NCBI RefSeq assembly: GCF_018333235.1
Contig: NZ_BORP01000001.1
Location: forward strand, 434,001 to 498,000
Source of the DNA: Ornithinibacillus bavariensis
GTDB lineage: Bacteria; Bacillota; Bacilli; Bacillales; Amphibacillaceae
Reading direction: 5' to 3'
Length of the DNA: 64,000 bases
Made by a program: the position numbers and the translations under genes
Shown: piece by piece, positions 25,279 through 34,150 of the stretch
How the letters are laid out: the number at the start of each line of letters is the position of its first letter
Numbering within the stretch: the stretch's first letter is position 1
The notes under the pieces: generated by a model
Database searches by the model: none
Told to the model about the DNA's origin: nothing
What the model saw: only the letters and a program-made list of their open reading frames with translations

Positions 25279-26106
25279 ATGCAACAAATTACTGCAAATG
25301 AGCTACTGAAGCTTGGAAAGAGGCATAAAAAGTGGAATGAGGATGTAACAATTGAACTATTCCCATATGCCATTAATAACCATCGCTATTATTTAGCGTA
25401 CTATTTAGGAAAGTTTTCTCGAGAGATAAAAAATATTGCCATATTATCACCTGATTCATCTAATAAAGATGAAGCGTTAAATGCATTGAAACAATTGGTC
25501 TATTTTACTATTACATTTGATAAGGTAGAGAACAATACAAAAACAAGAGCAGAATTAAATTTTGAAATCTATGGAGAAATTCGAAACTATTTAAGAAATA
25601 TATTGAATTCAGGTGTATTACAACCGGAATTCATAGATATTTATGATCGTTCTTATAAAGTAGTAGATAAAACGCTTAGATTACAAGATGAGATGTTAGA
25701 ACTTAGAAGTAGAGTGAATAAGTTTGCCCAAGATATTCTTGATAGAGGGTATTTCATTGATAGTGATATTGACGAGGTGCTTTCATTATTTCTTGCACCG
25801 GGGTGGATACAATTTCAACAGTTCTATGATAGTTATCGTTATAGGAATGATTTTGATGTTATTTATAAAAATGAAAATAATCCGGAGTTAATACCATTTT
25901 TCAAGTTTAGAGATCCCAAAACCCTGTTTAACATGACTAGTGGTATCGCTGAAGAACAATTAAAAAAATCACTTGATATCGTAACTGATAAGCAGGATAT
26001 GAGTAACTTCAGTAAAGAAGACTACTTTAATTATTGGACTAAAAAGTTTGAAAAAGGTTTATCCGATCGATATATACAACTTAGGAAAATTATCCGAAAT
26101 CTCTAG
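25279..26106 (+). CDS. Cytosolic protein of unknown function in the Tad locus
   Basis: A 275-residue protein with no signal peptide or membrane helix. It is rich in Tyr, Phe, Asn and charged residues and mostly helical (for example ILNSGVLQPEFIDIYDRS, LRLQDEMLELRSRVNK). No family recognised. It lies directly after the Trp/Gly-repeat protein and before a lipoprotein gene. Candidate roles are chaperone, export adaptor or immunity factor for its upstream neighbour; none is shown by sequence. The ATG at 25279 is favoured over GTG 25270 because AGGTGA is 5 nt upstream. Confidence 0.55.
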   Translation: MQQITANELLKLGKRHKKWNEDVTIELFPYAINNHRYYLAYYLGKFSREIKNIAILSPDSSNKDEALNALKQLVYFTITFDKVENNTKTRAELNFEIYGEIRNYLRNILNSGVLQPEFIDIYDRSYKVVDKTLRLQDEMLELRSRVNKFAQDILDRGYFIDSDIDEVLSLFLAPGWIQFQQFYDSYRYRNDFDVIYKNENNPELIPFFKFRDPKTLFNMTSGIAEEQLKKSLDIVTDKQDMSNFSKEDYFNYWTKKFEKGLSDRYIQLRKIIRNL

Positions 26107-26147
26107 AAATAGGTTAGGGCACACTGAATAATAAAGGAGTATATTAG

Positions 26148-26645
26148 ATGAAAAAAACAATCTGGTTTATTAGTTTCTTAAGTTTACTTATTTTAACTTC
26201 ATGTAGTACATCACCAGAAGCAGAAGAAATCGCAAAATATCACAACGATTATGTAGAGAATGTAAATTCACTAGCCTCACAGGTAGATGAACAAATACAA
26301 AAGTCATTTGCTACAGAAAGCCCTCAGGAAACTTATGATTTACAAACTGAAAATGTTTTACCTTTAATTGAAGAAATTAAGAAATATATTGAAGATATGC
26401 AACCTGAATCAGGAGAAGTGAAAGAACTTCATGAGATGCGATTGAAACAGCTTTCTGCTTGGGAAGAAGCATTTAAATTACAATATCAAGCATTAGAGAA
26501 AACGGTAGCGGAAGAATCGGAAGAGGAGGTAAGCAAATTATTAAAGGAATCAGACCAAAAACTGTTAGAGGCTGCAGAGTTAGGACAGCAGGCTGATAAC
26601 AAATTAGTTAAACTGGCTGAGGAACATGACGTTACTATAAATTAA
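26148..26645 (+). CDS. Small coiled-coil lipoprotein
   Basis: A 165-residue lipoprotein with lipobox LTSC (Cys19). The mature part is highly charged and helical, with heptad-like stretches rich in Glu, Leu and Gln, suggesting a coiled coil on the outer membrane face. AAAGGAG precedes the ATG. Its place between the unknown cytosolic protein and TadE suggests a structural or anchoring part of the apparatus. No named family recognised. Confidence 0.65.
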   Translation: MKKTIWFISFLSLLILTSCSTSPEAEEIAKYHNDYVENVNSLASQVDEQIQKSFATESPQETYDLQTENVLPLIEEIKKYIEDMQPESGEVKELHEMRLKQLSAWEEAFKLQYQALEKTVAEESEEEVSKLLKESDQKLLEAAELGQQADNKLVKLAEEHDVTIN

Positions 26646-26691
26646 GGGTTAGCGATAACAATTAAAAGAGCTGTTTATGGAGGATTGCCTT

Positions 26692-27093
26692 ATGAAATGG
26701 CTGAATAAAATTAGAAAAAGTGAAAACGGAAGTGCCACTATTGAATTTCTTGGTATTGTCCCATTAGCTTTAATTTTTTTAATGATAATATGGCAGTTTA
26801 TTGTTGGAGTCAATGCTGTAGTAGTGGCTAAGTCTGCGGTGAACGAATATGCAGAGGTTTATTCTGTAACAAAGGATTTGAATGACGCTCGGGATGCAGC
26901 AAAAACTATTATTGATGCAACTGGAGATTATTTAGTATTCGATAGTTTTACTACAGAACCTGGGGAATATGATAAAGAATTTACAGCTGAGCTTGCTGTT
27001 AATATTAAGTTAGTTTTTATTCCTGAATTGTTTAGAGGTTCCGTACCAAGCATACCATATAGTGCAGCGGCATACGGTAGGGTGATAGAGTGA
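26692..27093 (+). CDS. tadE: TadE-like minor pilin
   Basis: A 133-residue pseudopilin. The short leader ends KSENG, followed by SATIEFLGI, with Glu at mature +5, then a hydrophobic helix and a polar domain with strands (YAEVYSVTKDL, AAAYGRV). It matches the TadE-like family. ATG 26692 has GGAGGA 7 nt upstream; ATG 26677 overlaps that site and is unlikely. The last codons overlap the next gene as GTGA. Confidence 0.82.
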   Translation: MKWLNKIRKSENGSATIEFLGIVPLALIFLMIIWQFIVGVNAVVVAKSAVNEYAEVYSVTKDLNDARDAAKTIIDATGDYLVFDSFTTEPGEYDKEFTAELAVNIKLVFIPELFRGSVPSIPYSAAAYGRVIE

Positions 27094-27854
27094 AGAACAT
27101 AATATCATATTATCGGAATGAGCAAGGTAATGTTGTTTTGTTTGTAATAGGTATGTTAGGTATTATGATGGTCTTATTTATATTAGTAGTTAATCTTAGT
27201 TCTGCTCTAGCTACTAAGCAGCAATCGGAAACGACTGTCTCACAAGCTAGTTTGGCAGCCACAAGTGCCTTTTATGAAGAAGTTAGAAGAGTTATTACCG
27301 GTTTCTCTTACCCAGAACCAATTCCTCCTACCGAACCTGATCCTGAAGCAGATTCATCTGCCTGGGAGGCATATCGTGAAGCATTAAAAGAATATGAAGA
27401 AAAGCTAGAAGTCTATAAGTTCTTTACATTATTTGATAATTATGTTGCTTCAGCTAAAGCGGGTCTTACTGGTTTGGAATATCGTGACTGGTCTGACAAA
27501 GAATTAGAATTACAAGCTTTTGATGTAGTAATTAATGGCGCCTTAACTAATGGTCGTCTGCTTCAAGAGATAGTAGAAGGTCTGTTAGTAGGGAATAATA
27601 GCATTCAACAAGCAGCAATAACTATGGGAATTCTGACTATTGAAAAGAATGGTGGAATTTTAGAGGAAGCTACATTAGATATTAGGGATAATCGAATCGA
27701 AATTAGAGCAGCTACTGAAGCTACATCAACTGCCTACGACGGCTTTGTAGAAAGTGTAACAGAAAAGCTTTACCAAGAGTCATCTGGTCCAAAGATTGAT
27801 TTTATTAACTTGATATGGACAAAGACACTACCAGTTTATTTAGAATATGAATGA
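27090..27854 (+). CDS. TadG-like pilus assembly protein
   Basis: A 254-residue protein with an N-terminal TadG-type segment (NEQGNVVLFVIGMLG, helix about 14-38) and an exported domain containing a proline-rich stretch (PEPIPPTEPDPEAD). It lacks the VWA domain of full-length TadG; a VWA domain is instead present in the lipoprotein at 22267, so the function may be split in this locus. The GTG start overlaps the tadE stop, implying translational coupling. Confidence 0.65.
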   Translation: MKNIISYYRNEQGNVVLFVIGMLGIMMVLFILVVNLSSALATKQQSETTVSQASLAATSAFYEEVRRVITGFSYPEPIPPTEPDPEADSSAWEAYREALKEYEEKLEVYKFFTLFDNYVASAKAGLTGLEYRDWSDKELELQAFDVVINGALTNGRLLQEIVEGLLVGNNSIQQAAITMGILTIEKNGGILEEATLDIRDNRIEIRAATEATSTAYDGFVESVTEKLYQESSGPKIDFINLIWTKTLPVYLEYE

Positions 27855-27886
27855 GGTTAATTCTTGAACATTAAGAGGAGATAATT

Positions 27887-28603
27887 ATGAAAAGTCCTTT
27901 TCGAAATACATGGGAGATATATACTGGAAGATTTGAGAGAGTATTGCTATTAATGTTATTTACAACACTACCATTATTAATAGTTCATTCATTTGCTACA
28001 AATTATATCTATGCTATCACTCCTAGTATGGACCCATTATATTCATTTGCAGACATTTATTATGGACTAATAACCATATTATTATATATTTTTGCACAAG
28101 TACCATATGTTCGGTTTGTCTATAACGAATACAACGATATGGAGCGAAGTTTTCAAGATGCAATTTTCCAATTCATCGTATTAGGTTTTACGGTTTTTAT
28201 ATTTGCAACGATTGTTTCAATCTTATCAATCATTGGTTTTTCGCTATTTATAATTCCTGGTTTTATTATATTAGCTCTTACCCTACCAGTACCATATGTA
28301 AGTGTTTTTGATAAAAAATCAGTATGGAGGTCATATAAAGAAGGGATACGAATTGGAAAGAAGCACTTTTGGAAAATCTTTTTATTGATATTAGTAACGG
28401 GTTTACTTGAAATGATTGCGGGCGTTTTGATTACATCACAAATTTTTAATATTACTAATTCCTTTGCTGCACAAATTATTACACAAATCGTACTGAATTT
28501 AATCTACTATCCATTCATTGTCATGCTACTAAGCTCCTGTATGATTAAATGGCGTGAGGAACAGAAAGTACTAGAAACACGTGATGAAACGGAAGTTGCA
28601 TGA
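27887..28603 (+). CDS. Six-helix membrane protein, YciC/DUF975-like
   Basis: A 238-residue polytopic protein with about six helices. It has a central LSIIGFSLFIIPGFIILALTLPVPYV segment and an SVWRSYKEGIRIGKKHFWK loop, a layout shared with glycerophosphodiester-phosphodiesterase-type membrane domains and YciC-like proteins. It is the last gene before the operon terminator. Function unknown; it may support membrane insertion of the apparatus. Confidence 0.6.
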   Translation: MKSPFRNTWEIYTGRFERVLLLMLFTTLPLLIVHSFATNYIYAITPSMDPLYSFADIYYGLITILLYIFAQVPYVRFVYNEYNDMERSFQDAIFQFIVLGFTVFIFATIVSILSIIGFSLFIIPGFIILALTLPVPYVSVFDKKSVWRSYKEGIRIGKKHFWKIFLLILVTGLLEMIAGVLITSQIFNITNSFAAQIITQIVLNLIYYPFIVMLLSSCMIKWREEQKVLETRDETEVA

Positions 28604-28621
28604 CTAGGATTTATTGAAAGT

Positions 28622-28655
28622 TGACGCATTGAAAATACAATGCGTTTGCTTTTGT
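28622..28655 (+). terminator. Terminator of the main Tad operon
   Basis: ACGCATTG pairs with CAATGCGT, followed by TTTGCTTTTG. It separates the Tad genes from the lipase gene, which should have its own promoter in 28656-28800. Confidence 0.7.
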
Positions 28656-28805
28656 TCAATTAATTGCACTTCCCTATATCAATTTACAGTTTCTTTCAAA
28701 TACTAAGCAATTTACTCCACATTGATAAAGCAATTTAATTCCTCGTTAAAGTCATTTTAATAAATAAAATTCCCAAATATAAAATGTAATAGGGAGAGAT
28801 TTATT

Positions 28806-30104
28806 TTGAAAAGGTACTGTGGGAAAGTCCTTACGATTTTTGCTGGCATTATATTAATTTATTTTACTGTTTTAACTCCAACGGTAAATGCAGTTACTCC
28901 ATGGTCTGGTAAACCCTGGAAGGGAAACCCTTGGAAAGGAACGCCATGGGATGCGGGAGAATTGCAATGGGAAGGTGTACCTTGGGACGGTAACCCTATC
29001 AATGGAAACCATAATGGTAATGAAATGAATAAAGATGGTTCTGATGACAATTCAACAGAGGGAAACGAAACGAATGAATCCTCCGAAAGTAATCAGGAAA
29101 AGCTATGTTTACCTGGTGAAGGTGGTTGCGATGGAACCAACGGGAAAAAAATTGATTTATCAATTGAGGAAGAGATGGATAAAGCAATAGAGCAATTTCT
29201 AAAAGATAATAATGTCAAAAAGCCTCTATTTATGTCAAAAAAAGCTTATGAAAAAGAAGTGGAAAAACTAAAACAAAAACTAAAGTCGGAATTTACTAGA
29301 TTATTAGAAAGACCACATGGAACTGTGCAAGATGTTGATATTCCAGATAATGTGTTGGCAACACTTGCACAATCAGGATATACTGAAAACCATTTGGGAA
29401 AAGACGGTAAACTGGACAAGGATAATAAATTATTAACTTATGGTTGGAAGGAATATGAAAGTGTAGAATATGATTCTGGTTTCCATGCACGTCTATATAA
29501 AAATGATGATGAAGGTAAAATCGTAGTTTCATTTGGTGGAACGGAAACAGATGATATGAAGGACCTGTTAACAGATGGCCGTCTTGCCTTAGGATACAGT
29601 GATGACCAATTTGAAGAGGCACTTAAATTTGTAAATGATATGATGCTGGAACATCCTGATAAAGAAATCGTGATCACTGGACATTCACTTGGTGGAGCTT
29701 TGGCGCAATATGTGGCTATTAATAAGGGAATACCAGCAATTACCTACAATGCTCCAGGGATAGATACTCGGGACTATGGTTTTTTTGAAAATCCATTGAA
29801 AATATTTTTTCGCGATGGAAACATGATAGCTGTAGAGAAATTCTTAAACGAAAATGGACTATTACATAACTTAGTTGAGAATCATATCATGGAAGATGAT
29901 GCAATTGGGAGCTATCAAATTCATGTAGGGACCACTTATTCATATGCTAGCGATGGAACGGTAACATGTCGTGATGATTATAGTAAAGAGAAACACAAAA
30001 GAGATTTACCTACCAAAAAGATACCGGAGATGTGGAATGATTTTAAAAAAGATTTACCAAACCATGGTATGCATAAATTTTTTGAGATGATGGTTCCATG
30101 TTAG
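28806..30104 (+). CDS. Secreted class-3 lipase with Trp/Gly N-terminal module
   Basis: A 432-residue protein. The signal peptide (1-29, ending TVNA) is followed by the Trp/Gly module (30-70) that aligns gap-free with the protein encoded at 23721. Then comes an acidic Asn/Ser linker with Cys101 and Cys108, a helical spacer and an alpha/beta-hydrolase domain. The nucleophile elbow is GHSLGG (292-297, Ser294), and FGGTETDD precedes it as the oxyanion strand of class-3 lipases. It probably cleaves lipids or phospholipids outside the cell. TTG start after GGGAGAG. Use as an antibacterial effector is speculative. Confidence 0.78.
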   Translation: MKRYCGKVLTIFAGIILIYFTVLTPTVNAVTPWSGKPWKGNPWKGTPWDAGELQWEGVPWDGNPINGNHNGNEMNKDGSDDNSTEGNETNESSESNQEKLCLPGEGGCDGTNGKKIDLSIEEEMDKAIEQFLKDNNVKKPLFMSKKAYEKEVEKLKQKLKSEFTRLLERPHGTVQDVDIPDNVLATLAQSGYTENHLGKDGKLDKDNKLLTYGWKEYESVEYDSGFHARLYKNDDEGKIVVSFGGTETDDMKDLLTDGRLALGYSDDQFEEALKFVNDMMLEHPDKEIVITGHSLGGALAQYVAINKGIPAITYNAPGIDTRDYGFFENPLKIFFRDGNMIAVEKFLNENGLLHNLVENHIMEDDAIGSYQIHVGTTYSYASDGTVTCRDDYSKEKHKRDLPTKKIPEMWNDFKKDLPNHGMHKFFEMMVPC

Positions 30105-30170
30105 TTTTATTACTAAAGGTTGCATGATTTTGACAAATAATCGGGTCTTATACTGAAAAGGGTGAGAAGT

Positions 30171-31211
30171 ATGATACGTATTGTGCTGGCAGGTTTTTTC
30201 TCGTTAGTTTTTCCAGGAATAGGTCAGCTATTTAATCGACAATGGATCAAAGGAATTTCTTTTATCGTAATAGAACTTTGTCTCCTATATTTTGCTACCC
30301 CTGAGGTATGGGTTGTGATGATTTACCGTGTAATTTGGTTGATTAGTATTATTGATGCTTCAGTCATTGCATATTTAGTCTATAAAGGGAAAAAAGAATT
30401 ACACGTCCTAAAAGGATGGCGGGCAGTTTTAGTTGTAGGATTGGCAAATCTTATTATTTTACCAATCGCTCTGTTACCATCTCTTCTTCCTCATATTTCT
30501 TACTATTTAGCAGTAACACAAATGACAGATGCCAAGGGAGGCTCTGCCGAACAGTTGCAGGAAGAAAAAAAGATATATGAGGATTATTTAGTGGAGACGT
30601 ATGGTGAAGAGTTTTCCCTGGGTGATGCAACATTTAATTCAAATTATGGTCATTATTTAGTAGATGCATCTCCAAAAACCAATCCTAATTTGGTTTTCGG
30701 AGTATATCAGGATTGGAATGATAAGATTAATGATTCATACATTGATACTTTATGGGGAGAAGAGGCGAGAAATGAGGTATCTCCAATCATTGAGAAGTTA
30801 TATGAGGATGTTTGGATGAATCATGTAGAAGTCGCAATTAAAGCCGGGTCCAAAGAGAAAATCCTAATTGAAAATAAGCAGATAATTGGTTTCAATGAAG
30901 GAAGAAGTAAATACCCTCAAGACTATTATTATTGGGTAGAACTATTAGTCTTTCAAGACTACGATAATCCAGAACAAGAATTAGAAAAATTATATGAAAT
31001 TATTACTTATTTTAAAAATGCGGAAATTCAAGTTACTAGTTTTGATGTAAAATATTATGATGAAACGTTGCTAGAAAAAGAAGGAAGTGACATAGAGCCT
31101 GGTTACAAATATAACGAATATGCCACGCATTTTATTTCACTGAATAAGGATAAAATCAATCAAATTAATTCGATTAAAGATCTGGAAGAACACATGATAA
31201 CTTTGGAGTAA
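30171..31211 (+). CDS. Membrane protein with large extracytoplasmic domain
   Basis: A 346-residue protein. Three to four helices lie in the first 120 residues (LAGFFSLVFPGIGQLFNRQWIKGI is TM2-domain-like), followed by an extracytoplasmic domain of about 225 residues with many acidic and aromatic residues. Family not recognised. It follows the lipase gene by 66 bp and could be cotranscribed. The ATG at 30171 was chosen because GGGTGAG is directly upstream. Confidence 0.6.
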   Translation: MIRIVLAGFFSLVFPGIGQLFNRQWIKGISFIVIELCLLYFATPEVWVVMIYRVIWLISIIDASVIAYLVYKGKKELHVLKGWRAVLVVGLANLIILPIALLPSLLPHISYYLAVTQMTDAKGGSAEQLQEEKKIYEDYLVETYGEEFSLGDATFNSNYGHYLVDASPKTNPNLVFGVYQDWNDKINDSYIDTLWGEEARNEVSPIIEKLYEDVWMNHVEVAIKAGSKEKILIENKQIIGFNEGRSKYPQDYYYWVELLVFQDYDNPEQELEKLYEIITYFKNAEIQVTSFDVKYYDETLLEKEGSDIEPGYKYNEYATHFISLNKDKINQINSIKDLEEHMITLE

Positions 31212-31374
31212 TTTAAAAAGAATAAAGGTTTTAGAAAAAGTACATATCCTATTTTTTGACTAAAAGTTAGAGAAAACTAGTAAAAATTCATGATCACCAG
31301 ATATAGAGGAGAAGTATCTAATTAACTTTAGTAATCATATTAAATTTACCATTCTGAAAAGTGGAGGATACGCA

Positions 31375-31860
31375 GTGATTGTAGAAAAGGATTATCAATT
31401 TTCAGGAGATAAAGAAGTACTTAACTATTCAAGCATTTGGAATAGGCTTGTTGCTTGGTTGATTGATATAGTAATCGTTTTTTTCTCTATATTCTTTATA
31501 AAGCTCATTCCGGATGGAGTAAATGCTATAACATCTCTATTATTTTATAGCAGACCAGTTGATGAATATTATATTAATTATTGGGTAATTCAAATTACTA
31601 TAGTTGTGGTAGTATTTTGGTTGTATTTTGCATTGATGGAAAGTCTATCAACACAAGGAACAATAGGGAAAATGATCGCTGGAATAAAGGTGGTAAATGA
31701 AGAGGAAGAGAAAATATCATTTGCTAATGCATCAGGTCGATTTTTTTTACAATTAGTATCCCTATGTTTACTTGGAATTGGGCATCTGCTTGCTTTATTT
31801 TTCAAAAATAAGCAGACTTTATACGATATGCTTTCGAAGTGTGTAGTTATTAAAAGGTAA
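31375..31860 (+). CDS. RDD family membrane protein
   Basis: A 161-residue protein with three helices. The RDD-like opening is IWNRLVAWLIDIVIV, and the central signature GTIGKMIAGIKVVNEE is followed by FANASGRFFLQL. RDD proteins are small membrane proteins, some linked to Na+/H+ exchange, but mostly unassigned. GTG start 7 nt after GGAGG. A terminator follows, marking the end of the Tad-associated region. Confidence 0.8.
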   Translation: MIVEKDYQFSGDKEVLNYSSIWNRLVAWLIDIVIVFFSIFFIKLIPDGVNAITSLLFYSRPVDEYYINYWVIQITIVVVVFWLYFALMESLSTQGTIGKMIAGIKVVNEEEEKISFANASGRFFLQLVSLCLLGIGHLLALFFKNKQTLYDMLSKCVVIKR

Positions 31861-31883
31861 ATTCTAACAATAGCCTTGCTAAA

Positions 31884-31916
31884 AAAGATGAGGATTTATA
31901 CCCTCATCTTTTTTTC
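31884..31916 (+). terminator. Terminator after the RDD gene
   Basis: AAAGATGAGG and CCTCATCTTT form a 10-bp stem with a T run. Confidence 0.85.
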
Positions 31917-31995
31917 TCTAAAGGTATGTACTCCAGTTGTATTAGTGGTGGTTTTAGTGTATAAATTATTTAGATAATAATGGAATGGATGTGAA

Positions 31996-33258
31996 ATGTT
32001 GGGAATAGATAGTAATTCGATTATGGATAACTGGAAGCGGAATAGTGTTCTTTTCCTTAGTAGCCAACTGATTTCTATGTTTGGCTCATCTTTAGTGCAG
32101 TATGCGATTATGTGGTATGTGGTGTTGAATACCCAGTCTGGAGTTATGATGACCATTTATATTTTATGCGGTTTTATTCCAACCTTTATATTGTCCCCAT
32201 TTGCTGGAGTGTGGGCAGACAGATATGATCGGAAGAAACTAATTATTATTTCAGATGGCTCCATTGCCTTTGTAACACTAATTTTAGCGATTGTTTTTAT
32301 GCTAGGATATAATTCACTTTGGCTTATGTTCTTAGTAGCTGCTATTCGTGCAGTGGGGACTGGTGTGCAAACCCCATCTGTTGGTGCGATCCTTCCACAG
32401 TTTGTCCCTGAGGATAAACTAACTAAGGTAAACGGGTTTAACGGTAGTATTCAGGCATTGGTGATGTTACTTGCCCCAATGGCAAGTGGTGCATTGTTAG
32501 GGTTGGCGACGATAGAAATAATCTTCTTTATTGATGTGGTCACAGCTGCCATTGCAATTTTCATTTTCATAGTTTTCTTAAAGATCCCTGCCCATAAAAA
32601 GGCAAAAGAGAAAGAACCTATCAGTTATTTTGATGACCTGAAGAAAGGATTTACTTATATTAGCCAACATGCATTTCTAAAGAAGTTTTTCCTTTTCTTT
32701 GCCTTATTCTTTATTTTAGCATCTGTTCCATCTTTTCTTACTCCATTACAAGTAGCACGTAGTTTTGGGGATGATGTGTGGCGATTAACAGCTATAGAAG
32801 TGGCATTTTCTATTGGAATGATGATCGGCGGAGTCTCTATTGCAACCTGGGGTGGATTTAAAAATAAAATCCATACGATGACATTAGCGAGCTTGATGTT
32901 CGGTGTCTTAACAGTTGGTCTTGGGGTCATTCCTAATTTTGTTATCTATCTAGTCGTAATGGGAATAACAGGAATTACGATGCCAATTTTTAGTACACCT
33001 TCAACGACACTCCTACAAGAAAAAATAGAACCAGATTATTTGGGAAGAGTCTTTGGTGTAGTGGCAATGATTTCAACGTCGATGATGCCACTTGGTATGT
33101 TGATTTTTGGTCCAATTGCAGATGTAATTGCGATTGAGTGGCTATTAATAGGCACTGGCATTTTCATGTTTATCGCTGGGTTTTTCTTAATCGGAAGTAA
33201 GACATTGGTAGAAGCCGGTCAGCCAAAACCAATAGCTGTGACTGATGGAAATGCCTAA
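31996..33258 (+). CDS. MFS efflux transporter (macrolide-efflux-like)
   Basis: A 420-residue, 12-helix major facilitator. Motif A is present as GVWADRYDRKKLI (about 70-82), and an AIRAVGTGVQTPSVGAILPQ stretch is typical of Mef/Enterobactin-exporter-like carriers. A drug or metabolite exporter using the proton gradient is likely. The ribosome site is weak (GGATG), and Met10 is an alternative start. A TipAS-type MerR regulator lies downstream on the same strand and may be functionally linked. Confidence 0.8.
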   Translation: MLGIDSNSIMDNWKRNSVLFLSSQLISMFGSSLVQYAIMWYVVLNTQSGVMMTIYILCGFIPTFILSPFAGVWADRYDRKKLIIISDGSIAFVTLILAIVFMLGYNSLWLMFLVAAIRAVGTGVQTPSVGAILPQFVPEDKLTKVNGFNGSIQALVMLLAPMASGALLGLATIEIIFFIDVVTAAIAIFIFIVFLKIPAHKKAKEKEPISYFDDLKKGFTYISQHAFLKKFFLFFALFFILASVPSFLTPLQVARSFGDDVWRLTAIEVAFSIGMMIGGVSIATWGGFKNKIHTMTLASLMFGVLTVGLGVIPNFVIYLVVMGITGITMPIFSTPSTTLLQEKIEPDYLGRVFGVVAMISTSMMPLGMLIFGPIADVIAIEWLLIGTGIFMFIAGFFLIGSKTLVEAGQPKPIAVTDGNA

Positions 33259-33270
33259 TAAATAAAGAAA

Positions 33271-33316
33271 AAGTTTTAAAGATACATGCTTCTGTACATC
33301 TTTAAAACTTTTTTAT
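33271..33316 (+). terminator. Terminator after the MFS gene
   Basis: AAGTTTTAAAGAT and ATCTTTAAAACTT form a 13-bp stem, followed by T. Confidence 0.85.
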
Positions 33317-33324
33317 TTTTTCTA

Positions 33325-33355
33325 TTGACCTTTACGTTGCGTAAAGGTTTATGCT
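33325..33355 (+). promoter_or_regulatory. MerR-type promoter with operator in a 19-bp spacer
   Basis: TTGACC (33325-33330) and TATGCT (33350-33355) are separated by 19 bp, longer than the optimum. The spacer is occupied by the palindrome CCTTTACG-TTG-CGTAAAGG (33329-33347). This is the textbook layout for MerR regulators that activate by DNA distortion, so the adjacent gene is probably autoregulated. Confidence 0.85.
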
Positions 33356-33379
33356 AAGAATTGTCAGGGGGTGAAGTTA

Positions 33380-34144
33380 ATGGAATATACCGTCAATAAG
33401 CTTGCAAGTATGTCGGGAGTAAGCGGCCGTACACTCCGATATTACGATCAAATCGGACTACTAAAGCCGGCAAGAATAAATTCGTCCGGTTATCGTATAT
33501 ACGGGCAACAAGAGGTTGATTTATTACAGCAAATTCTATTTTATCGAGAATTAGAAGTTAGTCTTGAGGATATCATGGAGATTATCAATCAACCGAATTT
33601 TGACAGGAGTAAAGCACTGAAAAATCACTATGAACATCTGAAACAAAAACGAGCCCGCCTAGACAAAATTATGGCTACAGTTGAGAAAACAATTGCTAGC
33701 ATGGAAGGAGGAACACCAATGCAAGATATAGAAAAGTTCGAAGGGTTTAAGGAAAAACTCATTGAGGAAAATGAACAGAAATATGGTAAAGAAATTCGAG
33801 AAAAATATGGTGATGAAACGGTTGAAGCAAGTAATGCGAAGTTACGTGGTATGTCACAGGAAGATTATGATGCGATGACAAAGCTTGGGGAAGAAATTAT
33901 GGTGTTATTGGAAAAGGCCTATCATACAGGTGATCCAGCATCAGCTGAGGCACAGTTAGTTGCTGAAAAGCATAAGGAATGGCTCATGTATTCTTGGTCA
34001 ACTTACTCGAAGGAAGCACATGCTGGACTCGCTGATATGTATGTAGCAGATGAGCGTTTCACTGCCTATTATGATAAAGCGGTGAAAGGCGGAACAAAGT
34101 TTCTACGAGATGCCATCAGAATATATCTTGGATTAGAAGAATAA
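33380..34144 (+). CDS. MerR family regulator with TipAS drug-sensing domain (Mta-like)
   Basis: A 254-residue regulator. The MerR winged helix covers 1-75 (YTVNKLASMSGVSGRTLRYYDQIGLLKP), a dimerising coiled coil about 78-112, and a TipAS antibiotic-recognition domain about 120-254 (HKEWLMYSWSTYSKEAHAGLADMYVADERF). Bacillus Mta activates multidrug transporters. The operator in its own promoter predicts positive autoregulation. ATG 33380 follows GGGGGTG; the GTG at 33371 overlaps that site. Targets beyond itself are not evident here. Confidence 0.88.
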   Translation: MEYTVNKLASMSGVSGRTLRYYDQIGLLKPARINSSGYRIYGQQEVDLLQQILFYRELEVSLEDIMEIINQPNFDRSKALKNHYEHLKQKRARLDKIMATVEKTIASMEGGTPMQDIEKFEGFKEKLIEENEQKYGKEIREKYGDETVEASNAKLRGMSQEDYDAMTKLGEEIMVLLEKAYHTGDPASAEAQLVAEKHKEWLMYSWSTYSKEAHAGLADMYVADERFTAYYDKAVKGGTKFLRDAIRIYLGLEE

Positions 34145-34150
34145 ATAGCC

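Noticed and set aside
30129-30155. Promoter TTGACA...TATACT before the 30171 gene
   Set aside because: The spacer would be only about 13 bp, too short for sigma-A.
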